From assembly GCA_036583965.1 (NCBI GenBank), contig JAZBQD010000022.1, positions 2,972,001-3,036,000 of the forward strand: a DNA stretch of 64,000 nt, written 5' to 3'. The notes beneath the pieces are model-generated. The model was not told the DNA's origin. It saw only the letters and a program-made list of their open reading frames with translations, and searched no databases. Position 1 is the stretch's first letter. The number at the start of each line of letters is the position of its first letter. A program made the position numbers and the translations under genes. Source of the stretch: Prunella strophiata (lineage: Eukaryota > Chordata > Aves > Passeriformes > Prunellidae). Below are positions 24,183-38,000 of this stretch, piece by piece.

Positions 24183-24186
24183 CAAT

Positions 24187-27061
24187 GTCCCCGTGTCCCC
24201 ATCTCCCTGCACAGGTGACACAAACCAGATCCAGACCTGCTGCAGCTCCAGCATTCCCAGTTCTGGGTGCAGCCTGGGATTCCTCTCATTTCAAGCACCA
24301 TCCCTCTGGGTAGCAAAGACATTAAAGGAGCTGCTTTCAATTTCCATCTTCTGAGGGGTTTATTAATAAACGCTGTGGGTAAATATCCTCCATCCAATTA
24401 TGACAAACACCTTGAAGGTACAGTGTCCTTTTAAACAAACATTAGATGCCTTATTAAATCCAAATTAAATGCTCACTGAGGGCCATTCATTGACAAAAAG
24501 CTGTTTCCCAGAGTAATGAGCAGGTCACCTCAGCTGGGTATTTCTGCCCGACCTTGGCTCCTGAGGGACAGCCCTGCAGAATGCACCAAAAGCTTGGCTG
24601 ATGAATGGCTCTGGCAAAATGCTCTTGACCTTAGGAGACACTCCAGAGTGATGAACACTTAATGATGAAAGGCTTCAGCAAGAGGTTTGTTTTAATTTCT
24701 GGCCAGAAGGTGCAATTTTCAGGCCTTTGCTTGGTGGGGGAGGGAAGGGATGGAGAGAGGAGGGTAAATTTCAGTATTTGACCAAAGCTGGTTTAACAGC
24801 ATTGCTGAAAGGCACTGAAGGGGCTGTGGGGGATGTGCAGGGCTCCCCTCAGCCCCTCTAAATTCAGGACAGATGGAACATTGGGCTTTTCCTTGGGCTC
24901 TTTGGAGATGCCACCCCTAACACCCTCCTGGGCTCACAGCATCCCCTTGGAGCTTTTTGTTCTCCCAGCCCTTCATGTCCAAGGGGACACCAGCTAAAGC
25001 CCCACATCACCTCATCCCTCTGAGTTCTGAGCTCCCTCCTGCCCAAATTCCAGCATGCTGAGGTGCCAGGGAGAGCCCAGCACCTCCTGAGCACTGAAGC
25101 CTTTGCTCTCCTTCCTTTCTGAAGGCAATAAAAGCAATGAGAGGAATGATGGTGCCATCTGCTCCTGGCCCTTGTCACCTGCTCTGACAAGGCCATTTGT
25201 TTGTGTGACTGTCACACACATGGCCTGGGCACCCAGCAATCCCAGGGCCTTTCAGAAAGGTGGGAAAAGAAGCAGTGAGGAGCATCCTGCACTTGGAGGG
25301 GCACAGGAGGGGATGGAGAGATCCTTCCTGAGCTGCAGGTCAGACAAGCCCTGGGTCACAACAGCTTCAGGAGCCAGGCTGAGAGCAGCCAGGGACCCCA
25401 AAAACCTGTCAGGGTGGTGACAATGATGGCATCACTGGGGTGGCCAGAAAAAAAAAGATGTGGAGATTTCAGCATCCAAAATGAAAGGATGAACAAAACA
25501 AAAGTGAACAAGAGCTAGAGGAAGGGAGAGGGTGGCTTCAGTCTCTCTGAGGGTTGGCTGGGGAATCAGTAGAGGTTAAAAAAGGAGAAAAATAAAGATT
25601 TGGCTGGAAAATTCACTTGGAATCACAGGTCCCCATGGAGCAAGGTTTGAGTAAGATGTGCCAGCAGAGCTGCAGGTCCCCACGGGGCCAGGCTTGGTGA
25701 CAGTGGCTTGTGTGAGCATTTTATACCTGGGGCCAAAGTGCCCCTTGGAAAATGACACCAAAAATTGCCCCAGGAATGTCAGCCCTGCCCTCCTGACCCT
25801 TGGGCAGCCTCAGGTGCTGGGAATGGCAGCTCAGGGACTGGTGGATACTGGTGTGACCCTCTGGGTGAGGCACCAGCTCTGCATCCATCTCTCCAAGGAC
25901 AGGAGAGGATTTTTCCCTGAGTGCAGGAAGATGTATTGGTTCAATCTAAAGGCTCAGCAAACACTCACAGGGCCTGGGCTCCAGAGGGATTCTTCTGTTC
26001 TTTTTAAATTTTTTTATTTTTTTCTCACCAACTAATTACATTTAAACAAATTCTCACTCTTGAGCTTGTTGGGAAGTGTCAGCTCCTGTTTTTGTCAGCT
26101 GGCCTCTCCCTGGCTGAGCTTGCCTGGCACTTTCATTAACCTTGCAGGGCATTTTGCTTATGGAACAGTGGAACAAATGAACATCGTGCCACTTGGCCTG
26201 CAGTTCCAGTGCAGCTGCTCTTTAATTGGCCTCTGGCCTGAGTTTTAGAGTGGCCCAGCCTCCATCCTGCAGGCTCCTCTCTGCCCTCACCTCAGAGACA
26301 GCCCCAGGGAAAGACAAGATGCAGCACAGATGAAACAGCAGAGTCTCCATCCCTGTGGATGTTGATAAAATCCACCTCCTACACTTGGAGTGAGAGGCAG
26401 GACTTCACCTTAGCCCAAGGCATTGCTCTTTTGGGATGGGCATTTGGGGATTATCCCACCTCAACAGCAGTGGAGAGTGCAATCAGAGACCCCAAATTCT
26501 TGATTTTTTCAGTCTTTTTCTTTAACCTTTCCTCTTTCACAGGTGTTGGAGGGAGGGCTCTGCACTGTCACAGATGACATCATTAATTTGGATTTCAGAA
26601 AGCCTCCAGGAAGATCTCTGCTGTCAGCCCTGCTCTTTTTTTAATTTTTTTTTTTTAATTTTATTTTAGCTACTAGACAAGCCAAGGAGATTTAGGAAAG
26701 CCCCGAGGGCATGGCAGGAGGACAGGCCCTGCAAGATGAAGAGTTTGGCAGCCAGCTTGGGACAGGCAGGCTCACGTGCCTCTCATACAGAGAGAATTCA
26801 GCCCAGCTCTGTCTCCAGGAGCATAAATCAGCCTGACACTGGGAGCAGGAGCCATCCTACCTCGGGGAAAAGTCACCCTCAGCCACGAGCACTGGGGCAG
26901 CTTTGCTCCAGCACAGAGAATTCCATCTCCCACCTGGCTGCCCCATGCCTGGAAGTGTCCAAGTGTCCAGGCTGGCTGAGGTTTGGGGAGTTCTCTTGCC
27001 AGTCTACACCAAAGAGCAGAATTTCAGGATCCTGTGGGGCAGCAAACAGCTGGCTTGCTTT
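24187..27061. other. Intergenic, no gene seen
   Basis: The block 24355-24680 is unique and AT-rich with TTATTAATAAACG and CATTCATTGACAAAAAG and may be constrained. The remainder shows only T runs near 26010 and 26640. Confidence 0.5.
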
Positions 27062-27580
27062 CCATCCAGATTTCCCTCATCCTTCCCTCTCTGCTCACCC
27101 CATATCCAGCTTTTCCTCATCTTTCTCTCTCTGTTCATCCCATATCCAACTTTTCCTCATCCTTCCCTCTTTTCTGACCCCATATCCACCTTTCCTTCAT
27201 CCTTTTCTCTCTGCTCACCCTACATCCAGCTTTTCCCTCATCCTTCCCTCTCTGCTCATCCCATATCCATCTTTCCCTGATCTTTCCCTCTTTTCTGACC
27301 CCATATCCAGCTTTTCCTCATTCTTTCCTCTTTTCTGACCCCATATCCAGTTTTCCCTGACCCTTCCCTGCCTGCTCACCCCATATCCAGCTTTCCTTGA
27401 TCCTTCACTGCCTGCTCACCCCATATCCAGCTTTCCTTCATCCTTTTCTCTCTGCTCACCCCATATCCAGGTTTCCCTCATTCTTCCCTCTTTTCTGACC
27501 CCATATCCAGCTTTTTCCTGATCCTTCCCTCTCTGCTGACCCCATCCAGCTTTCCCTGAGCCCTCCCTGCCTGCTCCCCC
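27062..27580. repeat. Minisatellite, 40-bp unit, about 12 copies
   Basis: Pyrimidine-rich units with CATATCCAGCTTTTCCTCAT and CCTTCCCTCTCTGCTCACCC. The plus strand is almost pure C and T outside CATATCCA. Confidence 0.92.
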
Positions 27581-27867
27581 CATCCTGCAGCCACTTCTCA
27601 GGTTTGTCTCTTCCTCCTACACTGCCCCAAGGTGATTCAGCCCCCTGGTCTTCACTCAGAGCCACTTCTGGCAGTGGCTGTGTTATTTATTTCCTGCTGT
27701 CCCCAAAGAATTGTCCCTCTGCTGCCTCCTCTGACAGGGTTAAGCCTTTTCCTCTGTGAAATAGAGGAGTCTCTTTTCCTGTCCTGGGAAAATAATGCTG
27801 ATGGCACCAGGAAAAAGTGGCAGTAGATCAGATCAAGCCATAATAGAGAGAATTTAAAATGGCCTTC

Positions 27868-28016
27868 AAGGTAGGGAGAAGCTGCCAGAACTCAAGAAGC
27901 ACTTGGACAAGGCTCTCAGGCACAGGGGAGGATTTTTAGGGGGTCCTGTGCAGGGCCAGGAGTTGGATTTGATGATCCTTGTGGGTCCCTTCCAGCCCAG
28001 AATAGTCCATGATTCT
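27868..28016 (+). mobile_element. CR1 3' end with its terminal ATGATTCT
   Basis: GGCCAGGAGTTGGATTTGAT, GATCCTTGTGGGTCCCTTCC and the terminal CATGATTCT are the canonical CR1 3' terminus in forward orientation. Confidence 0.88.
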
Positions 28017-29014
28017 AAACAAAGCCAGGAGTTTGCTCCAAAACACCAACAAAACAGCAAATTACATTCACAAAGTGTGTTCAGACCTGCCAGTGCAGGG
28101 ATTTCATTTTCAAATCAGACAAGAGTGAAGGGGGGAGTGACCTCTATGGGATCTCAGGAAAATCTCACCAAAAAATCCCCCAGAGCTCCAAACTGAGCAC
28201 TCCAGTTCAGACCAGTTTGGTTCCACAAGAGCACAAAACATCCATCACCTGCTCCCCAGAGCATCCTCAGAGCTGCTGGGGCTGTACCAGAGCACCAGTA
28301 CAGCCCAGCAGCTTGCAGGAAAAAAATATTGCCCAGTTTGATGCCTTCTCCTTTGGAATAATCCCACTTTATTCTGGGATTAAATGGGTCCTGACACTGC
28401 TGTTAAATGCCCTGGACAGCAGCACTACTAAAACCAAAATATAAAAGCCAGGAGAGAGACTGGAAGAAATATGTGCAAGGAACAGTCTATTAATACCTGC
28501 CTGCACTGCCAGTGGCTTTAATCAGCACTAATAATCCCTCACTGTCAGCAGCATTTCCATTCACCCTCTAATTTTAAATAATTATTATAATAAAGATTCT
28601 ATTACCAAATGCTGGAAAACAGTGTCCTTGTCACTAAAACTGTACCTGGTAATTGAAAAACAAACCAGCAGAGGATCTATCAGGCACAAACCCCAAAGAA
28701 AAGCAGCATTAAGTGCCAGGCTGCAGAGCCCTTTGCTTGTCATAAGCCATTAGGGGTTTCATTCCACATCCTGCTGGAGCTGGGAAAGGCAGACCTGGGA
28801 AGGGAAGACCTAAAGGGGCAGAATATTCCAGGGAAATCATGTTTGTGTCACCACTGTTCTGCTGGAATAGAACATCTGGCAGGAGGATTGGCCTTGGCTC
28901 CTGTGGGGGGAAAATCCCACATCAGCACCAGCCACATCCCAAATGCCTTCTGTGCATTGATTTTTATTTATCTTTTTTTTTTTCTCTTTTCATTCATTCA
29001 CCTTGATGCAGAAA

Positions 29015-29216
29015 AATCCTGGAATCACAAACTGCTTTGGCTTGGAAAGGAGCTTAAAAATCACCCAGCTCCACCCTCTGCCATGGGGACACCTCCCACT
29101 ATCCCAGGCTGCTCCAATTCCCATCCAACCTGCCCTTGGGCACTGCAAATTCTCCTCAAACAATCCTATAACCCCCCAAAAAATCCTACAGAAATCCTTT
29201 TCCTTTGAGGCCAGGG
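29015..29216 (-). mobile_element. CR1 3'-end fragment
   Basis: AATCCTGGAATCACAAACTG, TTGGAAAGGAGCTTAAAAAT and ACACCTCCCACTATCCCAGG, then CCAACCTGCCCTTGGGCACT, read as a reverse CR1 tail that continues less clearly to the right edge. Confidence 0.82.
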
Positions 29217-29640
29217 CAGCTCCAAGGCTCCTGTGCTGGAATCTCCACTGCAGGACCAGACTCTAATGAAGCCATGCAGGAGGAGAGGCCATTATCCCAC
29301 CAGTCAATTAATCAATTTCCCAATTAGGCAGCTCACTGATGAGTGTGGGGGGAGCTGGGCAGCCCAGGGAAGTGCAGGATGAGCTCAAGGCCTGCTCCAC
29401 CTCTGCTGTTTGATTCTCAGGGCAGCAGGATGTTGATTTTCCTGGGGAAGGGAATATTTTACAATCCTAAACCAGCAGAGCTGAAGTGGAAGGGGTGGTT
29501 TGCCTCTCTCCCCGTTCCTAGAAGCCTGGATGGAAAATGAATCCAATTAAATACACAAAGACAATACTCTGACATAAATGTGATTAATTAAAAACTAGAG
29601 AAATATCAGGGGAAATAGAGATGTGGCTGAAATTTACTCT

Positions 29641-29827
29641 CTACACTGGCACAGGGTGCCCAGATCCAGCTGCCCCTGGATCCCTGGCAGTGCAGTGTCC
29701 AAGGCCAGGCTGGACACTGGGGCTGGGAGCACCTGGGATAATGGAAAATGTCCCTGCCATGGCAGGGGTGGCACTGGATGAGCTTTGAGGTCCCTTCCAC
29801 CCAAACCCTCCCAACAATTCTATGAAA
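29641..29827 (+). mobile_element. CR1 3'-end fragment
   Basis: Forward CR1: CCAAGGCCAGGCTGGACACT, GGAAAATGTCCCTGCCATGG, GAGGTCCCTTCCACCCAAAC and a degenerate end CAATTCTATGA. Confidence 0.86.
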
Positions 29828-32800
29828 ATCAAAATTCTGTCATTAAAAATAACAACAGAGCCACATTTCCAGCCAGTCCTACCAAAAGTACTTCCCCTCA
29901 CAGCACAGCAAGCTCATCCCAACATCAAGCAACTTCATTCCTTTCCTCTGGAACATCTCTGGAGCCCAGAGAAGACAAATTTCCCTTGAAAAGAGGAAGA
30001 ATTTGGGAGAAGAACCCAGAAATGCCAGCTCAGTTTCTTTGCAGCCTCCCCACGACCCCAGCCCTGTTTCATAAGAGCTGCTCCTCATGTGCCAGCAGCT
30101 GCTTCTCCTCTGCCTTTTTACTGTCCTTGAAAGTGGAAGCTTCAAGCTTTGGGTTGAAATTTATTATTGATAATAAAATAAATAAGCAATCATTGCAAAA
30201 AGCCCTAAAACACTTTCATGCTTAATTTAAATGCACCGATATAACATTTGGAATAATCTCATGAATAGATGCAAGGGACTAAGATCACACAGAAAAAACA
30301 TCAGCAAATTATCCAGTTGCCAACACAACTTCCTGATAAAAAAGGCAGCTCAGGACAATTTACCATTGTTTAACCAAATTTATTTATCTCCACATGATTG
30401 CAGCACGGCCCTGGGGGAAGCAGTTGGGGGGAAATAATTGGGAGTTGATTTATTTTATATTTGTTGGCTTGAAATTGGAAGGGAAAATAAAAAGGTGGGA
30501 TATTTTACAGAAAAAAAAAAACAATAAGCCAACAAAAAATCATTCCAGAATAATTAAATCTCTTTGGAGGGAGGCAGTTTACAGCTTCAAGGTGCCCACC
30601 TAGCTGGGGAGCCAATATTCCCAGTCCCCCAATGGAAAAATCCATTGTTTTCTTCAATAAATCCATGGTTGCTGCTGAAAATCCCCAATTTTTATGGGAA
30701 GGCTATTTTCCTGTGAAAATGCCAACTCGATGTGGAAATAACAGAGCAAGCCCTGCTCATAAGGAGTTTGAAAAGGTTAAAGAAACTCTGAAAGATGTTT
30801 GGGAAAAGAAAATGCAAAAATTCGAGGTGAACCCCTGGAATTTCCCCCCCTGCCAGGCTCACTCTGTGAGCTTCACCTGTGGCAGGCTTGGCAGGAAAAC
30901 AAAATATCTGGGGAGAAGAATGGAAAAAGCTCATTGTTGATGAGAGATTTGATGTGTTCCCAGAGCTGCCTGGGAGGGAGGCATTGGAAAGGCCTGGGAA
31001 CACCAAGGTTTGGAGCTCTGGAATTCCTTCAATCCCAGATTTTGGCAGCATGGAAGGTTCCAGAGGGTCACCAAGGCAAAGTCTCACCTGGCAGCTCCCA
31101 AATCCTGCAGGCTGCCACCAAATATTGAACCAAATGTCTCAGGGAGAGTCCAAGATCACTTCAGGGTTTTGTTTTTCTAGACCCAGACTAACTTTAGGCT
31201 GAGCAAGACTCTGCAGGAGTCCCAGCAAAGCAGAAGGCAAAGGTTCAAACAGGGTGACAAAGGCAGAGGAAGGTGAAAATGTGACCTGGAAATTTGGGAT
31301 TAGAATTTCTCCTGAGCTCCTTCCCATCTGTGCTTGCATCCAAGCTGGAAGGGATGCTGCCAGGAAAGAGCAGGGCAGGAAAATCCCTCACACACCTGGA
31401 ACATCTGGGCTCTCCCAAACCCCAGGCTCTCCAAGATTTCCAAAATCCCCATGTGCACAACCAAGCAGGGACTCTGGGAGAAGCATTTTGCTTTCTGTGT
31501 CAAAAAGAATCATCTTAAAACTCTACACTTTCTATTAAATCACACTTGAAACCTGAACTATTTTGCTTGATCCTTGCTGTGTTGGCCATGAAGAGATTCC
31601 AACCCAGAGGGAAGTTTCTTTACCCAATTCCCGTGTCCCTGCTGACCTTTTCTCTATCCCACATCCCAGCAAAGCCAGAGGAGATCTCTCCAACACTTCA
31701 CCTCCCTGGGGCATCACTTCTGCCACTCAGATCTGCCTTTAGGAGCTCTGAAATGTAAATATTTGTTGTTTTTCCTCCTTTTATTACCCATTTAACGTCT
31801 TTACACATCAGAGCAGCCAGTGGCTCATAGCCACGGGCCACCTCGAGCAAACACAACCTGAGAGATCTCTTTGTGCTGCAAATTGTGCTGCTCTTTCCAC
31901 TCCCAGCAGGGACAAGGAGCCGAATTCTCCCAAGGATTCTCCACTTCTCGTGTGAAAATTGAAATTTCCTCGCCTTTTCCTTGCGTTACACCCAACTTGA
32001 GCTCGCTCTTTGGCAGAAATGGGAAGAAGCATCTCGTCCCCAGGCTGAAATGGCAATTAAGGACTTAATTTGTAGATGGCTTTTCACATTGCTTGGGACT
32101 AATTATTCCACTAGATGGACCCAAGAGCATTCCCGGTGTCCTGTGCCCCCCGGGAAAGGTCTGAGCAAGGAGACTTCAATTACTCATCACAGGATTGCAC
32201 ATCCCAAGGTGGAAATCTCATTACAACTCCTTCCTTTGTCCCACATCAACACCAAATCCACGGGGAAACAGTTTCCTTCTCTTCTTTGCTTTAATTAAGA
32301 GTGTGTGTAACAACAATCTATTTAAATAAAGTTACAGACACACAGCAGAGCTCTGCTCCACATCCACAGCCAGATGCTGGGCCTTCCACCTCTCCTCTGC
32401 ACTGTTATTGACTGTGATAGTGCCAAAAAAAGGGGGGGGGAAAGGGATGTATTTCCTAGCAAACGGTGCCATCTGTCACCCTGGCCACTTTTCCTGGAGC
32501 ATGGGTGGCCAGCAGCCCCTCCTGCTCTGCCCAGTTGGTGTTTGTGCTCCCCAGCCCATGCAGCACTTACAGATGGCCTGGCTCTTCAATATTTTATCAG
32601 CCTCTGCCATCCCCCCAAATCCCCAAAGCAGCTTCATTTCTGCCTTCCTCAATCTGCTGGAATGGAAAGTTTACCCAGAGTGATTTTTGCCAAGATGACT
32701 CAAGCCAGAGTCCTCAACTGAACTCACCTCAGTCTGCAGCAGCAGAGCCATCCTGAGCTCTCTCTGCCTTCAGACAGAGATGGGATGAAAGGATTCTGCT

Positions 32801-33157
32801 CTCAGAGGGCTCAGCTGAGCTCAGCTCAGCCCTGCCAGTGCCTGGCCACAGCCAGGGAGCTGCTGAAGCTCTGCCAGACATCCTCATCCACAAATCCTCC
32901 TGGAGCATCCCTCAGCAAGGGAAGGATTGGTGGCCTGGCTGCCAGCCTCACCCCAAAGGGTTTCCAGTGTCCTGGAGAGCCACTGGAAATCCAGCAGCCT
33001 CAGAGATTGCACATCACTGCAGCTCCTGCCTGAGCCTCTGTCCTGAGCAGGAGGTGAAATATTTATAATTAACCACATGGAAATTAAAAACTGCTTTAAT
33101 GTCCAGGCTCGGTTTAGCCAAGGGAAGCTGGGCTGTCACCCCCTGGCACTGCAGATG

Positions 33158-33320
33158 TGGAATCCCAGCATCATTTAGGCTGGAAAAGAGCTCCAAGCTC
33201 ATCGAGTCCAACCACTAAACCACGTCCCCAAGGGCCACATCCAAGTGATCTCTGAACCCTTCCAAGGATGGTGATTCCAGCACTTCCCTGGGCAGCCTGC
33301 TCCAAACCTGAGTGAACTGA
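33158..33320 (-). mobile_element. CR1 fragment (diverged)
   Basis: GGAATCCCAGCATCATTTAG, GGCTGGAAAAGAGCTCCAAG, ATCGAGTCCAACCACTAAAC and GGATGGTGATTCCAGCACTT follow a CR1 subfamily tail in reverse. Confidence 0.8.
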
Positions 33321-36300
33321 ATGCTCAACAACTGTTGTTTCAGAGGACATGCTCAGAAAAATACAGGAGTTATACAGAATCACTGAACTGGCCTTGATCC
33401 ACCTCAGAATCCTCCCCAGGCTGATTTTAGCAGGAGTCTGAGCCTTCCTTGCTGCTGCTGTCACCACCTGGTGTGTCCCTCCTCCAACCACACCCAAACT
33501 GGAGGTGACATTCACCTGCCCCTTGTCACACACCAGAGCAGACAGAAGGATGGATGAACCTCAAGGATGTGCAGTTCATTCCCTGGAACAGCCTCCAAAC
33601 CCAGGCTCTGGAGGGGGAATGCTGAGGGTCCCTCCAGCCAGCACTTCTGGTGTTTCCACAACACTGGAGCTGCTCCAAGGGAATTGTGGAGGGATGTAAT
33701 CACCCAAGGGTTCCTCTGTCCAGTTCACAAACTCAACTCACTGCCCCAGATTTGATCCCAGGCCCAGCTGCAGCTCCCTGACCAAACCCCCACCACGAGG
33801 AAGGTGCTCCTCACCCGGGGGGATTCATGGCTTTGGGCACAGGGAAGCCAATTTTCCCTTTCCTCATTTCTCAATTCATTTTCACCTGCTTCTCCTGCTA
33901 ATCCCTTGCAGTTCAATTAGCACCCTCTCCACATGGGATGAGGAACAAGCCTGGGCAGCAGAGATTTAACCCTTCCCAAGGCAGAAAAGATGGAATGAAA
34001 CCCCTGGTCCTGGCTCTGGGGGCACCTCCTTGCTCATGGCATTGCTGCCTTGGCTGCAGAGCAGCTTCACTTCCAGCTGGCATTCCCTGCTCAAGGAAAC
34101 ACTGATTTTCCTACAGATTTACTCCCTGCTCAGCTGACAGGAGCAATTTCCTGCTTTGCTTTGTCAGATTTGTACTATGGCAAACAGATGTTTAGATCCA
34201 GGAGCTGGGGAATCACTGCACCACCCAGATTTTCCTGAGGTGACTGGAAAAGAAAGGAATTGGGAGTTTTGGGGTTTTTTTCCTTTGTGTATTTTGATCC
34301 TAACAGTTTAAGGTTCTGCATCGTGGCTGCTGATAAATGTTAATTCAGTCACACCCCACAACTCAAATCTCCTGCAACAATTGTCCCTTATCGTGGGAAA
34401 AAGGAAAAAGATTGGGAAAATCCAGTAATTCCTGGGGATGGATTCCCTGGGGATCTTAGGATTCCTAGGGCACCCCAAATGACTGAATCTTTAGATATAA
34501 TTTATATAAAATTCCCTACACAACAGCTTTGTCTCTTCAGCTGGATGTTAAATTGACCAGAGCCACAAACACAACAGAAAGCAGCAGAATTCCCTGGTTC
34601 CTCTTGCCAGCTCCTGGAAATTGCTGTTGATTTGTGTATTTGCAAAGTCTCCAGTGCTGAAGTTTCCACTGGCTCCCACTCAGGTGGCTCCCAAGGGCAC
34701 CAATTGGGATTCCCTGCGTGGCAGAGCCCCTGGGCAGGCTCAGCAGTCTCCATTAGCATTCCAGAGTGGCTCCACTCATCAGATTTTGCCTGGAATAATT
34801 ATCCAGAATCTAGAACTGCTCAGTGAGTGGGTGCCATGGCCCAGGGGAAAAAAATCCCCAGCTGGAGATGCAGCAGTGTGGCTGATTTCTCCAAGTTTTA
34901 TTATAATCCTCCATCAGACTTTCTAATGATGACCCCAGTGCTGCCTGGCTTTGCACTCCTGGAATATATTAATGTCAGCTGCTCTGCCCCATTCCAGGCA
35001 TTAAAAGCCCTGCTGGATTTGAGCTGTAATCCTTGAAAAGTGTAATCCAAGCAGGACTGGTACATGTGTGCATAACTGGCCAAAAAACCAGATTAAAGCA
35101 GCAGCATCTGCCTCGGAGCAGCCTTTGGAATTCCTGTGCTGCTCAGAGCAAGGAAATGAAGCCATGCACTGGTTTAATTTTCATTTCTAACGCAAATCCT
35201 CGTTTCTCATCTTCTCCCTGAGTTTTGGGGAGGATTACAGGGAATGTTTTGGGCTTTCTCTGCCCTTCCCAGCACACAGTTACTCACTCACACTCCTGGG
35301 CTTGCTCTGCAGGGTGACACAGGGGACCCACATGAGTTCCCCTCCCCAGCCCTGTCCTTGCAATGAAATCCAGCAAAAATCAGGGATTGTTGGCTTGGCA
35401 CTTCCACATTCCTCCCAGCTTTTGGGCTGGCAGCAGGAAGGACGTGTGAGAGGTGCCTGGAGCCTGAGGAGGCTGCAGGACCGAGCAGAGCAGCTTTCAA
35501 TTATCACAGGGAATGAAAATAGCATCATCCTGCCGTGCTGCAGGGGCTGCCAGCAAGGACAGCTTCCCAAAGCTCTGCTTTCTGTGTCCTGCCTGCATCC
35601 AAACCACCTTGGCTGCAGAGAAACGGGGATGGGAGAGCACAAACTCATGGAAACAGAAGGAATTTGCAGCAGTTGAGGCTCCTGCTGGGTCTGGGCAGTG
35701 CTGGCTGCTGCCTGCACCTTTCAGAGCCAGCCCCTGCTGGAGGCACTGACACACGGAATGGGGAGCTCACCTTGGGCAGTGACCCTTGGGATCGTGTCCC
35801 TGCTCCAGGTTTTGCTTCTCCCAGCTCGGAGGTGCTGAGCTGGAGCCCTGGAGGAGGCTGCTCGCTTGTCTGAGCTGTCCCCAAGCCCAGCCCCTGTCAC
35901 AGGGCGGTGGGACAAGGACCCGTTTGCACATCCTCATCACAATCTCTCCTTTTCTTCCCCCCCGTGCTCCTCCCAGCACCCTCATTTGCAATTTTGCCGT
36001 GTTCCTGCTCTGCCTCCCTGGCCCATAAATCACATCTCCAAGAGAAGCAAGCTGGGCTGACAGGAGACATCAGCAATAAGTCAGACAAGGGGAGAGAAAC
36101 CATGGCAGCAGCAAACAGGAGAGGGCTGCAATAACAGCATCTATTTTATTTATCGTGCCATCTCCAAGTTCTCACTGTCTGTGTCTCAGTTCTCTGTGCC
36201 AGGGGACAGGAGGGACAGCTGAAGGTAATATGAGCTGACCTGAGCTGCTGTGGAGAGCTTAAAGAAAAGACAACCAGGAGAGAACCCAAAATATTCTCAC

Positions 36301-37690
36301 TAGCACAGCTCTGCTGCTGCTGCCTTGTTTTTCTGAGATCTTCCAGGGGTGGCACTCACAGATCCAACAGCACTGCTGGATCTGTCCCTCCTTTTGGGAT
36401 TAACCTGGGATGGGGTCGTTGGGTTCTCTGGTGTTATTTGCACAGTTCAAGAGGGTGTGAAATGCCACCACCACCATCAGGAGTGCCTGGCACTGGTTTT
36501 GGGAGGGAAAAACACCCAAACACCCAAAATGCCATGGGATAACCAGCAGGTTCCTCAGGCTCCCAAAGCCTCCTGGAAGGCTGCTCCATGTGCTGTCCTG
36601 GACATGCTCATCCTGCCCTTCCCCAGGCTGTGCTGCTGTTTGGCAAAGTGGGACAGGACCTTCTAAATATAGACCTTTCCTAATGGCTGCGAGGGGGAAA
36701 AATATCCTGGATCCATTTATCTTTACAAGGGAGCACCGTGGGGATTTCATAATTAAACTGTGCACATCCAGTTGCTATGGAGCTTTTCCCAGTGCCTGTA
36801 TCCATCAGCCAGAGGAAAATGGGTCAGTGTAGCTCTCTGCAGGCACCAGGTCCCAAATCTGGTTCCTGCCTTGCAGAACAGGACCTGAGCTTGGTGTTGG
36901 TGGCCTTGGTTGGCACCAGCAGCCAGGTGATGCTGAGCCAGCACCTCCCAGGGGCATTTTGGAGCTCTCAGCCTCACACCTGAGCCATGGCCAAGCCCTT
37001 GGAAGTCTCCACCAGGTGACAGCAATGGCCTTGCAAGGACACGTTGGAAAATCCAGCCTAACTTTTCATTCCTCCAGCAGAGTTAATCCCAACCTTGAGA
37101 AATAAAAATAAACTGGAGGAAAAAGCCAGCCTTGCTGAATTTAGAGCCCAGAGCAGGCTGGTTGCTGTCTTTCCTTTTCTAGCCATAAAATTCCAGTTTT
37201 AGCAGGGATGTTCTTCCTGCAGTTGCCTTTCCCTACTTACCTTCATTTTCCAAGAGAAGCAGCCAGAGCTCTGCCCCCCATGAGTGATCCCTTGGGACAC
37301 CTGGCACAACAAATAAAATACACCCAAAGTCCCTCCCTCCAAACTGCTTGGGGAGATACATTTTGTGCATTTCTTGATCCCCTTTAACTGAGGTTTATGT
37401 AAAAGGTCAGAGCAGCTGCATCCTCTGTGGATCCCAAAGAGGAAAAGACAGCAGAGCAGCTGTCCTCAAGGTGGGCTTGACCTTATCAGATGGAAAAAAT
37501 GCAGGGAAAATTGAAAAAAAAAACCATTGCTGGTGCAATTAGGCATCTGCCTTTGAGCCTGGGAGTGTGACAATTCCTGCAGAGCCAGCGTGGGACGTGG
37601 GCTGGAGCAGCATCACCCCCAAAAAGCACAGATTATGGATTTAATTATAATCTCCCTGCCCACCATATGGAGCAGCCAGAGGGAGAGGTG

Positions 37691-37728
37691 ATTATTATTA
37701 CTATTATTATTATTATTATTATTATTAC
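37691..37728. repeat. ATT trinucleotide microsatellite
   Basis: About 12 ATT units with one ACT interruption. Confidence 0.93.
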
Positions 37729-37917
37729 TGACTTGCAAGAACTTTCAGATCTTCTCACTTTTAATCAGTCAAAACTCCTGGAGATGATTTGTGCTTTGCT
37801 GCCTCGATAAAAAAAGGCCCTTGGCAAAAGCCATCCTGCTTTTAATTCACTGCCTCCAGCAAGGGACAGTCACCTCCTCCTGGGCACGGCCACCAGGGTG
37901 GGCAAGGATTCTTCCAG

Positions 37918-38000
37918 TTATCCCAGCCTGGTTTGGGTTGGAAAGGACCTAAAAATCACCTCATTCCACCCCCCTGCCCTGGGCAGGGACACCTCCTGTG
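37918..38000 (-). mobile_element. CR1 3'-end fragment (short)
   Basis: CCTGGTTTGGGTTGGAAAGG, ACCTAAAAATCACCTCATTC and GGGCAGGGACACCTCC are a truncated reverse CR1 tail. Confidence 0.78.
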
